This document shows, piece by piece, positions 31,975-43,420 of a stretch of 64,000 nt of DNA. The stretch lies in assembly GCA_001414485.1 (NCBI GenBank), contig LLEY01000035.1, positions 372,001-436,000 of the forward strand, given 5' to 3'. Both the position numbers and the translations under genes were made by a program. Every line of letters begins with the position of its first letter. Within the stretch, counting starts at the first letter, position 1. This stretch comes from Calycina herbarum (lineage: Eukaryota > Ascomycota > Leotiomycetes > Helotiales > Pezizellaceae). Below the pieces are notes generated by a model, which searched no databases, was not told where the DNA came from, and was given only the letters and a program-made list of their open reading frames with translations.

Positions 31975-33539
31975 ATGGCCGTTGGCCCTCTCGATCGACG
32001 AGCTCGGAAAAGTCGATGTACAGCTTGTGCTCGTCGTAAAATCAAGGTCAGCGAGCTCCTAAATCATCTCATTTCTCGCTAAACAGAGTTACAGTGTGAG
32101 GGTGGAGTACCATGTACATACTGCACCAAGAAGAACCTCGTCTGCAGTTCTCAATCATCAAAAAGCAGTAATGTCGTTTTCATAAACCATGGCCCAGTCG
32201 CCACTCGATCGACAACCATTGCCTACACCCGAGAACCCAAAATATCTTCAAATGTCCCAGAAGATCAAACAGCTTTCTTCATCAGATATTTCTTCACGAA
32301 CTTCATTATAAAAAATGACTTCGCGGTTGCTTCTCTCGATATGGAAACGATAACATCGCAATTCCAAACGAGCCCTGGCCTCCATCACGTGTTCATCGCT
32401 ATTGGTGCTCTCAGTTTGAGTAGGACATCCGGAAAAGAACGGAAAGAAATGACCTGCAAAGCCCTTTTGGAATATCGAACGTCTTTGAATGCTTTCCGAG
32501 CTGAGATTCGAGGAAATGGGACTCCTCTGAATACGAACTCCGGGTTATGGACAACCTTTTTCCTTGGTATCTTTGAGGTAAACAATCACATCCCATTCCC
32601 CTCCTCCCAATTCTTGTCTTTTTTTATTTGTTCATGCTTGGCTCATGCTAGCCTCACTCACACAGTTAATGGCAGACCCAACCGGGCAAAGTTGGCTAAC
32701 CCACATCCTTCACGGAACCTCCCGACTCCTACTTCTTCGTGGCCCCGAAGCCCATATCAGTGGTCCCGGTCGATCATTCTTCCTTACAATAAGGGTATTT
32801 GAGATCTGTCGTTCTTTAATTTACGCTGAACACAGCTTTTTGTGCGAGGAAGAATGGAAAAGTGTCACCAAGAGGATGTGGGTGGGAGAGGGGGAGAGGG
32901 AATGGCATCCCAAAGAGGGGTTGTTTGACATGATGATTGAGTGTTCTGGGCTGGCTGGAAAGTGAGTTGTCGATTCCCCTCGAGAGTTTGTGATGTGCCC
33001 GAGAGAACATGAAAAATGCTGATTTTGGAAGTGTATGGGAAGTAGTCGGCCCAGAATCGAAAAACCCGCCCGATGAGCTTGATCAAAAGCTGTTCGCTCT
33101 AGCATCCCAAGGTCTCCATCTTCGTTCTTCCCTAAATATCTGGCACCAAGACTTTCTCACTTCCGTTGGCCAACCACCAATGGCGAAGGGAGATCCTCGC
33201 TCCGTCTTAGCGAGTGTCTACTACCGCGCTATATTGATCTTCCTCGATGGAATATTTAGTTACAGATCTCAATTTGATGATCTTGAAACTCCCACCCTTA
33301 CTGGAGGGGAAGTACGAGCACATGTTCAAGGTATTATTGAGAAAACGAGAGGTTCTTTGGGGAACACAAACCTAGCGGGGGTACTTTTCTTTTTCCCGCT
33401 TAGGGTTGCTGGTGCGAGGGCAGTGGGAAATGAGAGGCATGAGATTTTGGAGTTGTTGAGGGTTATCAGTAGGGGAGAATATGTGGTTGCAGAAGCCTTT
33501 TTGGGGGATTTGAAGGGGCTTTGGTCAGAGAGAGGATGA
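31975..33539 (+). CDS. Zn2Cys6 transcription factor
   Basis: Predicted 452-residue nuclear regulator from exons 31975-32046, 32095-32577, 32666-32961 and 33032-33539. The first intron falls inside the zinc cluster. The acceptor TTACAG ending at 32094 restores C-x2-C-x6-C-x5-C-x2-C-x6-C (Cys15, 18, 25, 31, 34, 41; CTACARRKIKCEGGVPCTYC), whereas earlier AGs would not. The rest is the short type of fungal regulator (FFIRYFFTNFI, HHVFIAIGALSLSR, SWLTHILHGTSRLLLLRGP, VFEICRSLIYAE). The last intron (32962-33031) is the least certain. It is divergent from the secreted hydrolase, a possible target. Its own direct targets cannot be told. Confidence 0.85.
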
Positions 33540-33709
33540 GGCCTGGCAACATCGAATGGATGTTCGAGTATTGTGGATATGGGGGATGAAATAAGCAGGT
33601 TTGTACTTCTTCCAACATTTTTCGATTAACTAAACTCAACGGAGATAACCAAAAATGCTTCAAACCCTCTTCCGTCTCGCTTTTCCCCTTCCTTCAGGCC
33701 ACATACAAT

Positions 33710-34318
33710 TCAAGGCATAAAACTTCGCAGGCCTTGTTCCAAATCACGAGCATCATTTGGAACGTATCCATAATCAACACCATATCCCAGATTCTGAAAA
33801 CCATGCATTTGTCGTGGCTCTCCACCATAAGATCCCGGCCCAAAGGAGAACCGTCGAACATTCCAACGCACCAACCATTGAAGTTCCTCCTGGCATTCGG
33901 TGATAATCTTTTGTAGACTCTCAACTTTCTTCCTCCGGGCATCTTCTGTATCTATCTCCTCTACTCCCCTCGCTCTGACTAACCTCTTTTGTTCAACCCT
34001 GATATCATTCGCCACCTCCAAGATGTCAATACGTGGTATTTGGGATGTTCCTTCTTGTTCGTGGCGACGGATACGAAGTAATTCGGTGACGAGAAGATCG
34101 ATGTTTGTTTCCAAGTCGGTTTTCGGTTCTCTTTCGAGGCCCTTGAGATAGTTGTAAACTCTGAGGGCCTGGGTACCATTGGAGAGGGCTCGGGAGGTAA
34201 GAAGTTGGGGATATGGTGGAGGGTAGGCAGTGTTATGGCGATGGGCCAGGAGGAGTATGTCGTAGTATGTCATGGGAGCCATTTGGGGGAGGGGGGGAGG
34301 TTGGCTCCTGGGTGGCAT
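33710..34318 (-). CDS. Hypothetical protein, LLLL-RY small family
   Basis: 202 residues from the ATG at 34318 (MPPRSQPPP); the frame runs further upstream, but that part is low-quality sequence through a poly-G tract. Blocks are YYDILLLAHRHNTAYPP, then about 45 residues later NIDLLVTELLRIRRHEQEG, a helix VANDIRVEQKRLVRARG, and a Gly/Tyr-rich tail (FGPGSYGGEPR, GYGVDYGYVP). The next gene on the same strand (34879-35520) has the same order and close text (LDLLLLTRRYNTS; DIDVLIFHLLRIRRHEQAG), a tandem paralog. A third, more distant member lies at 20342-21445. No function known; no signal peptide or membrane segment. Confidence 0.65.
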   Translation of the reverse strand: MPPRSQPPPLPQMAPMTYYDILLLAHRHNTAYPPPYPQLLTSRALSNGTQALRVYNYLKGLEREPKTDLETNIDLLVTELLRIRRHEQEGTSQIPRIDILEVANDIRVEQKRLVRARGVEEIDTEDARRKKVESLQKIITECQEELQWLVRWNVRRFSFGPGSYGGEPRQMHGFQNLGYGVDYGYVPNDARDLEQGLRSFMP

Positions 34319-34878
34319 TTTGTGAGAGGTGTATTTTTGAGAGATACAAGGCTTTGGATTGTTGATACTGTGAGTGAGGGGGGGGGGGGGGGAATTTGGA
34401 GGATTAAATATCCTCCCGCCCCTCAATTTTGCACAGGGTACTACACGCGGTGTTCTGACTCTTGCCAAAAAAGACGATTCGAATCCGTTGTTGCTGTCAT
34501 GTCACGAATGAAGTGTACAACCAGATATGCCGGAACACAAAGATGTTCGTGATCTTACGTGTAAGTGGCTGTTTCAGTCTGGTGGTGTAAGGAATCATCC
34601 CCAGAGAACATTCCATCATCAATCCGCCAGCTTGAAAGTCGAAACATGGGTGCTCAGCTGGTGAGTTGGCGAGGGACATATTTTCTACGAAAAATCAGGC
34701 ACAGTCGAGCAAATTTGGCTCTTATAAGAAGATACAATCGTTGGGGAGAATCACTTGAAGTTATTTTCGACTACTAAATCCAACGCAAATGCAAAATAAA
34801 ACACTTCATTTGCTTCCCGACCTTGGTTTTGTTCTTCGCCAAGGATGCATACAACAACACCACTTCCACATTGTCCTT
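34319..34878. other. Intergenic with poly-G tract
   Basis: 560 bases between the tandem paralogs. Contains a 14-base G run at 34379-34392 and other G-rich runs. No gene supported. Confidence 0.55.
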
Positions 34879-35520
34879 CTACCGCCCGTTTCTATTCGAA
34901 TAACCACCTCCATGAGTCAGCGGGTTGCTATAAAGAAATCCAAGTGGTCGATGACCTGGCATAAAGTTGGGAGCTTTACCATTCGTATCATAACCACTTA
35001 ATTGGGGATATCTCGCACGTCTGAAAGACATCGAATCCGCAACCTTAAATGCCGATGCCATCCCGTGAGAACTACCCTCCGTGCGCGGAGTCCGGGGGTT
35101 TGGAAACTGAGTGTTCATATTCAACGCTCTCATATCCTACTCAAGGATCTGCTCCTTTTCCCTCCTAGCTCGGTCTTCCCTCTCTTTCTTCGCAGCAGCC
35201 TCCCTCTGATTTCTCATCGTCTTCTGCACCAAACGTTTATGCTCCCTCTTCACGTCATGGGCGATGTCCACAATATCCTTGTCGATAGGCTTTGATTCCC
35301 CCGCTTGCTCATGGCGTCGGATTCGGAGGAGGTGAAAGATGAGGACATCGATGTCATTTTGGAAAGGTGTTGTGGGTGCTCCTTCGAGTTTTGCAAGCTC
35401 TTGGCGGGTGGAAGGGGGGATATGGGTTGCTGTAAATTGAGGCTGTATGAAGTTGGATGTGTTGTAGCGGCGTGTCAAGAGGAGGAGGTCCAAGAAGTTG
35501 GTCCTCATTGAAGGTGACAT
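34879..35520 (-). pseudogene. Tandem paralog of 33710-34318, interrupted by a stop
   Basis: From the ATG at 35520 the frame gives 127 residues (LDLLLLTRRYNTS, DIDVLIFHLLRIRRHEQAG, DIAHDVKREHKRLVQK, a charged RAREKE-type helix) and stops with TAG at 35137-35139. The same frame is then open for another 85 codons to 34879, with Gly/Tyr/Arg-rich text (RRARYPQLSGYDTNG, GHRPLGFLYSNP) like the tail of the neighbouring paralog. The total of 213 codons matches the 202-residue neighbour. A single nonsense change at one codon (for example CAG to TAG) therefore seems to have split the gene. The short form might still be made. No known function. Confidence 0.55.
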
Positions 35521-36344
35521 GGTGAGTGTTGGAGGTTTGGGAGTCTTTTGCCTCAGTCGGTTGATTGACTGGCAAGGTAGGTTTCCAATCTTCGACGTTT
35601 GGATGGGAAGTTCAGCCTGTCTATTTATGATCTTTTCTCCAGGTAGTCGAGTGACTCCAGCATTCACTTCACGTTAGCTGAAAACAAAGTTTGAGTGGTT
35701 GCTTTGTTGTTCTCTTTATACTTCCACAAATTTCCCAAATAGAAGCAAACAAAATAGTCCATGACTCAAATATGAGTCTTGTTGAGTGGTACCACGAAGC
35801 GTTTTCGTCATGCCCTTCTAGCAAATAACTTCGAAGTAGCGAAGTAGCTGCTCAGTCCTAGTTCAGGGTGACATGTGCACGAGGAAATAAGGGTATTTTT
35901 TGAGAAATAGCAAAAAGGTCATAGTAGTAGGGGTACACAAAAGAGACTATGAATTCCTTCAATTTATTTTTCTGCGGTAAATTTACGATGATGTGATGTT
36001 CCGCTTTCCAGAAGTTGTCAGTAATTATTAAACTCGGGTATCAAGTTCATCCCACGACTCCGCGTCCTCACGGCTATGCAAGGTACTCAGCAATCATTTA
36101 TGGTTCATGTCACGTGTCGTCTTTCTGAAATTAGAACCAGAAAAATTCATCTAGAAGTACCACAAGTACTAGGGAGCTTGCAGCTCTAGTCTTCTAGCAG
36201 TGGAATTCTCACAAGCAATGTATTCAGTGAGTGGGGTCGACTATGCGCACCCCAAGATTGTCTCGCTTGGTGTGGCAGGGGGTGGGAACATTGCAAGAAC
36301 CGATTTTCTTGTATATTTCCTAGATAAAGGCATTGGATACTAGA
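35521..36344. other. Intergenic, nothing recognised
   Basis: About 820 AT-rich bases upstream of the split paralog; presumably its promoter. No other feature. Confidence 0.5.
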
Positions 36345-37010
36345 TCAATTGACCCACTTATAACATGTCTGTCTACCAGTAGCATGCAGAAGACTCCAAA
36401 TAATCGCTTCTAAGTCTGAGACTTTGCGAGCAAACCACATACTCTCCCAGGCGCTCATGAAACTGATCATCTTGTCTTCTTCATGAGCCCTTGCAATTAC
36501 ATCAAGACCACATAACAGACCTCTACTTTCAACGTACCCAGAAAGTATCGACGCGAGTGGGTCTTCTGAGGATATTGTCAGCGATTTATTCAATCAAGTA
36601 CACATAAACGTACTTGCTCCTAAACGCTGACTCCTGCAAAGAGGCAATCACAAGGGCTCACGACGACATCGACGATGTCCTCTTTGATGACCTTATCAAC
36701 GCGCCCTCAACGGCTGCCTACTGCCTGCGAACATCGAAAATCTTTTCAGTCTCATCTGCAGACATACTCACCTTCCAAGCCTTCTCTAAACCATCTTGAC
36801 GAGGACAGAATACTGTTGGAATAATTGTGGTATACCGTCAACAAACCTGAGGTCTGTATATCCTTCATTGAACTTCATGATGTCTTTCAAATCATGGTCC
36901 TTAGCGAACTCAAGGGTAGAAAGACATCTCTTGCAGCCATCACGAGCCTGGCTTAATAATTGAGTGTTAGTAGCTATGCTAAAGAACTTGGGAACATAAA
37001 GGATTGTCAT
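36345..37010 (-). pseudogene. Possible degraded gene, unidentified
   Basis: Two minus-strand frames (36786-37010 and 36345-36593) read like protein (LLSQARDGCKRCLSTLEFAK; IPQLFQQYSVLVK; AWESMWFARKVSDLEAIIW) but cannot be joined by convincing splice sites, and the DNA between them has stops in every frame. No family is recognised. It may be a relic or chance. Confidence 0.22.
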
Positions 37011-37693
37011 GCAGCTCCCAAAGCATGTGGTGAGAAGGTGTTATGCAAAGATACAAAGTTCAATCTGTTGACTGAGCAATTGGATTTTTATAAGGAGCCA
37101 TTAAAAACACTAGCTGACCTATTCTTTTTTTTTTGGCATCATTTACCAGGTTTTAATTCATTTTCGAGCATGTTGGGGTTATTGAAATAGGAGATGTAGG
37201 GGTAAGCGATGACAGTATGCAATTTTTGGTGGGCTATCGCAAAATACTCTGTATATTCATTTGTTTGCATATCGCTTATGTTTTCTCGGTGTGTCGTTTC
37301 ACATGTGGTTATGGGGTAAATTTTGAGATGCAATGTGTAAGAGAATTGATCTGAGTACACTCGGTTTTGTAAGTAAATACAGGATGTTTAGGAGAATCGG
37401 GAACTTAATTCTTCTCAATGCTCTTAGACAATGCTTTGAATTGGCTAGGAGCTTCTGAGGCAGTTTGCAGAGTAAGACTCGGGATTCTTACGATCTAATA
37501 TGCCGCTTTCCCTTTCTTCTTCCACGAAATCATGTATTGCCGCTTTTGTGTCGCTTTAAAACCAAAGGCGGCACTGGATTGTGCGGCAGTACCGGCTGCT
37601 GCCTTTAACTTGGTTTACCAGCCCTCATGTCATGTCCTTCTCAACTTCCAAACCAGATCATAAGAGTCGAGAACAAGGCCATCGACCAAAATA
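37011..37693. other. Intergenic, nothing recognised
   Basis: About 680 bases before the pentapeptide-like gene, with a T run near 37126-37134. No other feature. Confidence 0.5.
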
Positions 37694-39233
37694 ATGGCGC
37701 CGTCACCTTCCAACCTAGCGGTCGCGCTTCAACCCGATCTCGAACAATCGGCGCCCGTTTCGCAAGCGATCATACCCGCGGAACTAACACGAGAGCAAGC
37801 CAATATACATGGGCAGACTATCACCACGGGCAACTTCCAATACACCACTTTACGTGACTGTACCATCAACAAGAGCAGCCTCAAGAACTGCAAGCTCGAC
37901 AACTGTATTATCCTCGACAACTCTAGTCTCGTCTCTAGCAAATTATACAACTCCGAGATCGATGGTTCAAAAGCCACCAATTGCGCTTTCTATACTTGTC
38001 GCAAAATGGCAAACTCGGTAGTCTTGGATTCGACCCTGCGCAATACTATATCAGATGATCCCCCAGGCGATTTCGATGACCGTGAGAGTCCCCATACTTT
38101 CTATCGAAATTGCAAGTTCGACTCGTGTGATATTGCACATTCCAAGCTTCGCCAATCAGAATTCCATGGGGGAAGTTTACATCTTTGCTTTATGGAAACG
38201 ACCAGTACAGAAAACACTACCATGGAGGATTGCAATTTACTTCATTGTAAAGTCAAGCTAGGCAAGGTTTCGAGCACGAGGATCCGTGAAGGTACAATGA
38301 TGGCGGTTGAAGAGTGTAGGGGTGAGTCAATTTATTTCCCAAGTCTCGTTCGATTCATGTCAGCCTAGTCTGAGTAGTTGGCCCTAAGGCTATAAAAGTA
38401 TGAACCGGAATAGAAGAATTGAAATCTGGGTGTCTTCCTTCTCCTTCTCCGATTTGGCTTTGTACAACCAAGAAGGCATTCTTGTACAGCAAGCGGGTCT
38501 GATCTTGACTTTTTGAATATACGAACTGACTTTTATAGATATCAATCATTGGAATAATCCACTCGCTTTCGATAGGTTTCCACTAGACATATTACGCCTT
38601 ATCTTTCGATTGTCAATATCCTGGGAAGGACGAGCACCAGCGCTCCTGGCCGCGGTCCGCGGTCACGAAGCCCTCTACAAAGAAGCCCTTGAAGCGTTGC
38701 GCTCAAGTGAAATCTTTACAGTGACGGCAAGGAATTGGTCTTTAATATGTCACGGTCATTTTGATGCTAAGGCAATGAATCTTGCTACTGTCTACAATCT
38801 CCGCATTGAGTATGTTTTGACAATATAAACACTTTATAGAGACTGACACACACCCAGGGCATTTATCGGCGGCATTTCTGCATTGAAAAAGGTCTCCGAA
38901 ACTGATTTCATCAATCTAAACTCGATTCGGTTTTCATCATCGTGTACTAGTGAAATGACAACCTTTGTCAGGCATCTTTCAAAGGCAGACCAAACGTTAT
39001 CGAAACTCCAGAATTCTCCATCGCTACAACATCTTTCGATAATTTTCATTAAACAATCTCCTTTGCATGTGCTTAGTTCTTCTTTCGAACGTATGAACAA
39101 TACCATTGGAAGCTTCATTTTTGCACTTGGGCAACACGTAACCCGATATGCGGAGGAGGTAGACCGGCAAGGCAAGGATACATGTACATGGGTTTGGGAG
39201 GGCCCTCCAGGTTATCTAAAGTTAGTCCCTTAA
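37694..39233 (+). CDS. Pentapeptide-like / F-box-like protein
   Basis: Predicted 424 residues from exons 37694-38321, 38539-38809 and 38858-39233. The joints keep frame and place DINHWNNPLAFDRFPLDILRLIF across the first junction. The N-terminal 200 residues are irregular pentapeptide-type repeats rich in Asn, Cys and Ser (FQYTTLRDCTINKSSLKNCK, LDNCIILDNSSLVSSKLYNS, RNCKFDSCDIAHSKLRQSEF), predicting a beta-solenoid. An F-box-like helix (RFPLDILRLIF) and a region with PALLAAVRGHEALYKEALEAL follow. Parts and order match the methionine-free frame at 11836-12867. The first intron (217 nt) is long for this genome. A frame overlapping the end (39182-39382) suggests the C-terminus may also be frameshifted. 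No function known; protein-protein scaffolding would fit. Confidence 0.68.
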
Positions 39234-40704
39234 AGGCAGCATTTCCGAAAATGTGGCACGATAACTTCATAGGCTGCATCGAAGTTTTCTTTGCTATGAT
39301 TGATAATTACGGGTCTGCTATTCAAGAGAGGTTCGGGATGCCAAAAAGAAATTCGGCGTGGATTCTTCGTTTGGGTGGGTAGGGGGATTCATCACATCAC
39401 TTCAATTAGCTGTCTAGGTCTAACATGGGAGAAGGTTCAGGCTGTTTGACACAATTGAACATGTTTCTCTGTGACTTGAAGACCTCTTCATGGTAACTTA
39501 AAACAATGTGAAAACCTCCTAGACAAAGATCACCGGAAAGCTGACGACTTCCTATAATAATATGCATCTGCTTTGCCTTATATTATCTGGATACAGGGTT
39601 CTGGCTAGTATTCAAGTTCTTAGTTAGTATGATATTGTATGGATTGATGTGACAATTTGACCTTTCAACTTGCACTGCGCGGTCCTCGCAAGAATCACTT
39701 TAATCCACACAACTCGTTTTAATACAACTATACATGTTCGGACTTGAAGTATGTACTCTGTGTCTTGGTGAACTCCCTTTTAAATATTATTAGATATTGA
39801 TAGAGAGGCGGTATTCTTCGAAATATATGTTGGTTTTCCAGAGATAGGTCTAGCGATCGAAGTAGTAGTTCATTGCTATAGATCAGTAGAATAGTTCTAC
39901 TGTCACCCTTTTCATGCAACTTTCCATTTGGTCGACCGAACCACAATCCCTTTTTTTAGACTTCACCTGGGCAAGGGACTGGCAAGGTTGTTTTGGTTAC
40001 GTCACGTAATCGGAATTCAAGACCCATCCAGCAGATGTACATCGAAGAACACACATATACTAGCAGGTGTTCATTGATAATACGTGACTGCACAAATAAG
40101 AGGCCGGGAAACCTCAACCAGCCCCTCTCACTTGATCTTAACCTCGCGCAAGAGCGCCCCCTCGAGCCCCGCCCGAGGCAAGCTGCCGCGAGATAGAGAT
40201 ATCGAGAGGGACGAGGGTCCATCGAGATGAAAGAGGGAAGGAGCGACCTGTAGAGTGTTATGCGACGAGAAAATCGGGTCAAGGTCGCTCCTACCCTTTG
40301 ACCTCAACTCGCCCAGGTCAACCCACAGTATAACCCCCCCCCCTCCCCCTCCCATATACACACTTTTTTGACCTCGAAAACGCATCACGGGTGGCGGGGT
40401 GCTCTGGACTTGTCTATCCACACCCCCACGTCTTCAAATCTCATGTGCATACCTGTACCTGATTAAACTTAAACATACTCAGTGGGTTCTCCGTTCCATT
40501 ATATCTTGAGATCTATACGTTTCTGCAATCTCATCTCGAGCTCATCGATCGTCTAAGATTGGGAAATGATCGAACACCTTCCCACCATTACAACAAAATC
40601 ACGAGCAGAAACCTGCGTTCAATTGAGACAAAATTCAACCTAGCTTGTCTCCCACCGCTTCATTCGCGACAATATTCTTGAATCCTGATCAGCCCTCAAC
40701 AGGC
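39234..40704. other. Intergenic with GC-rich patch and inverted repeat
   Basis: 1.5 kb without a supported gene. Around 40130-40350 the DNA is GC-rich and holds an inverted repeat (40235-40249 with 40283-40297, 14 of 15 positions pairing, core AGGAGCGACCT) and a C-rich run (40335-40350). Confidence 0.5.
40235..40297. repeat. Inverted repeat, core GGAGCGACC
   Basis: The left arm at 40235-40249 and right arm at 40283-40297 pair at 14 of 15 positions around a 33-base loop. The same core in both orientations recurs near 48576-48735, about 8 kb away. Confidence 0.6.
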
Positions 40705-42086
40705 TCACAAACTAGCGGCAATAATACTAAGCTTGAATGCATGCGTATAAGTGCAAATCGTCTGTACTTTCAACCCGACTCCCTCAAGAAGCCCATACCA
40801 CTGTGCTTCAGTTCTCTCCATGGAGCCGAAGGCCGCGAGCATGGTCAAATCCGTCTGGGTCGCAAACCAGTCAATTCCTTGGTTTGGAAGTGCCATTTCA
40901 TCAATCAGTATCACCGAGTTCTCATCCATAGCTGACATGATGTTTTTGAGAATGAGAATGGATTTCTCGTCGGAGTGGTCATGCAAGATCGCACGGAGGT
41001 AGTAGAATTTCGCTCCTACTTTTTGTCAGTGTCAGTAATACTTGTGGGATCCGATATGCTTACCTTTTACTACCTGCGGTGTATAGAAATCATGAATCAT
41101 TGCCTCCACATCCCCCGGAAGACCTTGTGAGCGGGCATCTTCGATAACGGCCGGCAAGTCTTGGAAGATCACACGCCCTTGAATTTTCGGAAATCGCTTC
41201 CTAAACTCAATGCATTGCTGGCCAGAGGCTCCACCCATATCAACAACTACAGGTTTACCAACAGGCCAACCTTTACATTGCTCTTCAATCGGATAATGGT
41301 TGAAGCAATTCGGAGTACTAGAGCGCTGTGCAATCATGAAACGGTTGAAATTGGCAGTTTCGCGTGGATGCTGATGCAACCATTCCCACATTGAAAGATC
41401 CGTGGACCAAGCTTGTTGGAATACGGTGTTGTGGGTCTCTGTTATATTTCTGTAGCCTGTTGACTTCAAGAATCCAGGTAAGGCTTGATACACTGGACCG
41501 AAAACGTCATAGCTAATACATGAATAGATCAGAACTTCTGAATCCTCTTGGGATCAGTGGCACGTTCTTTACTCACTTGTGGTAGACTCCAGCTTGTATC
41601 TCAGAGATAGAAAGATTTTCTGTCATCTTACTTGCTCCGAACTCATTCTCGTTGGTTTCTTTGATAATGCCAAGGGAGGACAGCATTCTAAGAATTCGAC
41701 CTGAAGGAGTCAATACTCGACAATTCCTTAGCATGGACTCGGGCTAACTAACCGAGAAGAACCGGATCTGCTTTCGTCTTCAATGCCAGATCTTGGAGTG
41801 AAATTGGCGTTGCGCCTTCGATGAGGATATTGAACAATTTCAAATCCAAAGCGACCCGAATTATGGAGAGAACGAGATGCTATGCAGTGCATTATTAAAA
41901 TCTGGCTGCCCACAAAGCTAGCCGGAGATGACATACCAAGTGGATGACCCTCTGCATTGTATCTTCGGGATTCTCGATTGAGTACTGCAAATCTTTCAAG
42001 GAATCCAAAATAGCTTTCCGCCCAGCTTCGTCAGCCGAAGCTGCTGCTGCTTTGATACTTTCTTTGACTGAACTGAGTGCCTCCAT
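40705..42086 (-). CDS. SAM-dependent O-methyltransferase
   Basis: Class II plant/fungal-type O-methyltransferase, 386 residues, transferring methyl from S-adenosylmethionine to a hydroxyl of an aromatic metabolite. Exons are 42086-41937, 41879-41753, 41700-41577, 41512-41064 and 41015-40705, all GT-AG with introns of 48-64 nt and consistent phases. An N-terminal winged-helix dimerisation part (VALDLKLFNILIEG, ISLQDLALKTKADPVLLGRIL) precedes the SAM-binding loop VVVDMGGASGQQC (Asp225), FQDLPAVIEDA, and the catalytic-base motif LRAILHDHSDEKSI with His295, then VILIDEMALP. All key residues are present. No synthase gene is nearby, so the substrate is unknown. Length and motifs are normal. Confidence 0.9.
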
Positions 42087-42779
42087 TTTACGAGAAATTT
42101 GGGTTTTGCTGATTTTCTTTCTAGAACGACATTCTGTCAGTGGGAGGGTCCCTAAAGGCAACCAGTAAGCGTGTGGGTTTGTCCGGTGTTGGTTGTCTTT
42201 CTATTTAGCCAATGAGGTCCCTCCGCAGTACATCACTCCATCCGCAGTACGCAAATCAGAAGCAGCCAAATGTTGGTGCCGTCATATATGTATCAAAATG
42301 AATATCAGTGAAAATCTTTCTCCGAGTTCAAGAGCTTCTTTAGCATATTGATCATTTGCTTTCCTCCTATGAATCACAAGTCCATCAAACCTACAATGAG
42401 AAGTGAGAGCGATCGAGTAAACTTCAAGTGCAAATTGAATTTTCCCAGTTGTGACGAGTTGAATCAAGTCAAACTTAAGTTAAGTCAAGCAATGTACAAG
42501 TGAGAATATCGCTCCTAGTTCCCAAATCTAATACATGTGCTTCTTTCAATACTCAAGAAAGTCCAACTTACCAGGTATAACCTCCAAGTCCTCTTCATCA
42601 ACTAACAATCTGCAGCGCCGGCTGCTGATTCTTCCTACTCCTTACTCCACTTGCCCCCTTCGGCCCAATCCAAACTCCCCGATCCAAAAAAAACAAGGCC
42701 TAATTCTTCTTTAAAAATAAAACAACCCCAAAATAGTCACAAAAGATATCTGCCAAAAGGCCAAAAAAAAACTTGTTAA
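42087..42779. other. Intergenic between methyltransferase and tRNA
   Basis: About 690 bases. No gene supported. A nine-base A run at 42763-42771 on the plus strand is the T-rich RNA polymerase III terminator of the minus-strand tRNA. Confidence 0.5.
42763..42771 (-). terminator. Pol III T-run terminator of tRNA-Met
   Basis: Nine consecutive T on the minus strand, starting 9 bases past the tRNA 3' end. Confidence 0.75.
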
Positions 42780-42851
42780 TAGCAATGCTCGGTTTCGATC
42801 CGAGGACCTCCGGGTTATGAGCCCGGCGCGCTTCCACTGCGCCACATTGCT
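42780..42851 (-). tRNA. tRNA-Met (anticodon CAT)
   Basis: A complete cloverleaf of 72 nt on the minus strand. Acceptor stem AGCAATG/CATTGCT (7 of 7 pairs) with discriminator A; D-arm GCGC-GCGC; anticodon stem CCGGG/CCCGG with loop CTCATAA; variable loop AGGTC; T-arm CTCGG/CCGAG with loop ATCGAAA. The acceptor stem starting with A and lack of an intron are as seen. Elongator versus initiator was not decided by a detailed check of identity elements. A T-run terminator follows. Confidence 0.93.
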
Positions 42852-43420
42852 GGATGTATCTTCTGTTTGATGTCTTCCGTCATGTTATTTGGATTCATAT
42901 ATCTTACTTAGTAGAGAGAAAAACTGAATGAGAGAATTTTTAGTGGTTAAGCGAGTGAGTGGACCGGAGCTATTTGTGGATTGTGGATGGAATGAGTGGA
43001 ATAGTGGGTCTTGTGTAAGTATAAGTGGATGGTCAAGGGTGATTGGAAAGAGGGCTGGTTGGTGGTGAGTCACAGTGTGTTGAACGTCATGACAGTTGGG
43101 CAGAAACTGGACTGAAGTATAGATTATATTTTGTTACAGATATAATAACTTTTGCCAACAGTGATAAAACCCAATGCAACTCTCCAAAAAAGAGGAAGCG
43201 TACGTAGGACAAAGCACAAGGCAAAAAAGCAGAAGCAAAAAAAAAAAAAGCCATGACACACAAAAATCCCCATCCGAAAACATGAGTAATTTATACACCC
43301 CATCAAACTAAAAACCCCTCTAAACGCCCAAACGATGCAAATTCCAAAAAACCCCCCATCCATCCCATCCCACTATTCCAAGAAAGCAAGCAAGAAAGCA
43401 TAAAATAAGGAAAATATACA
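42852..43420. other. Intergenic, nothing recognised
   Basis: About 570 bases between the tRNA and the 3' end of the transporter gene, with A-rich tracts near 43236-43248. No gene supported. Confidence 0.5.
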
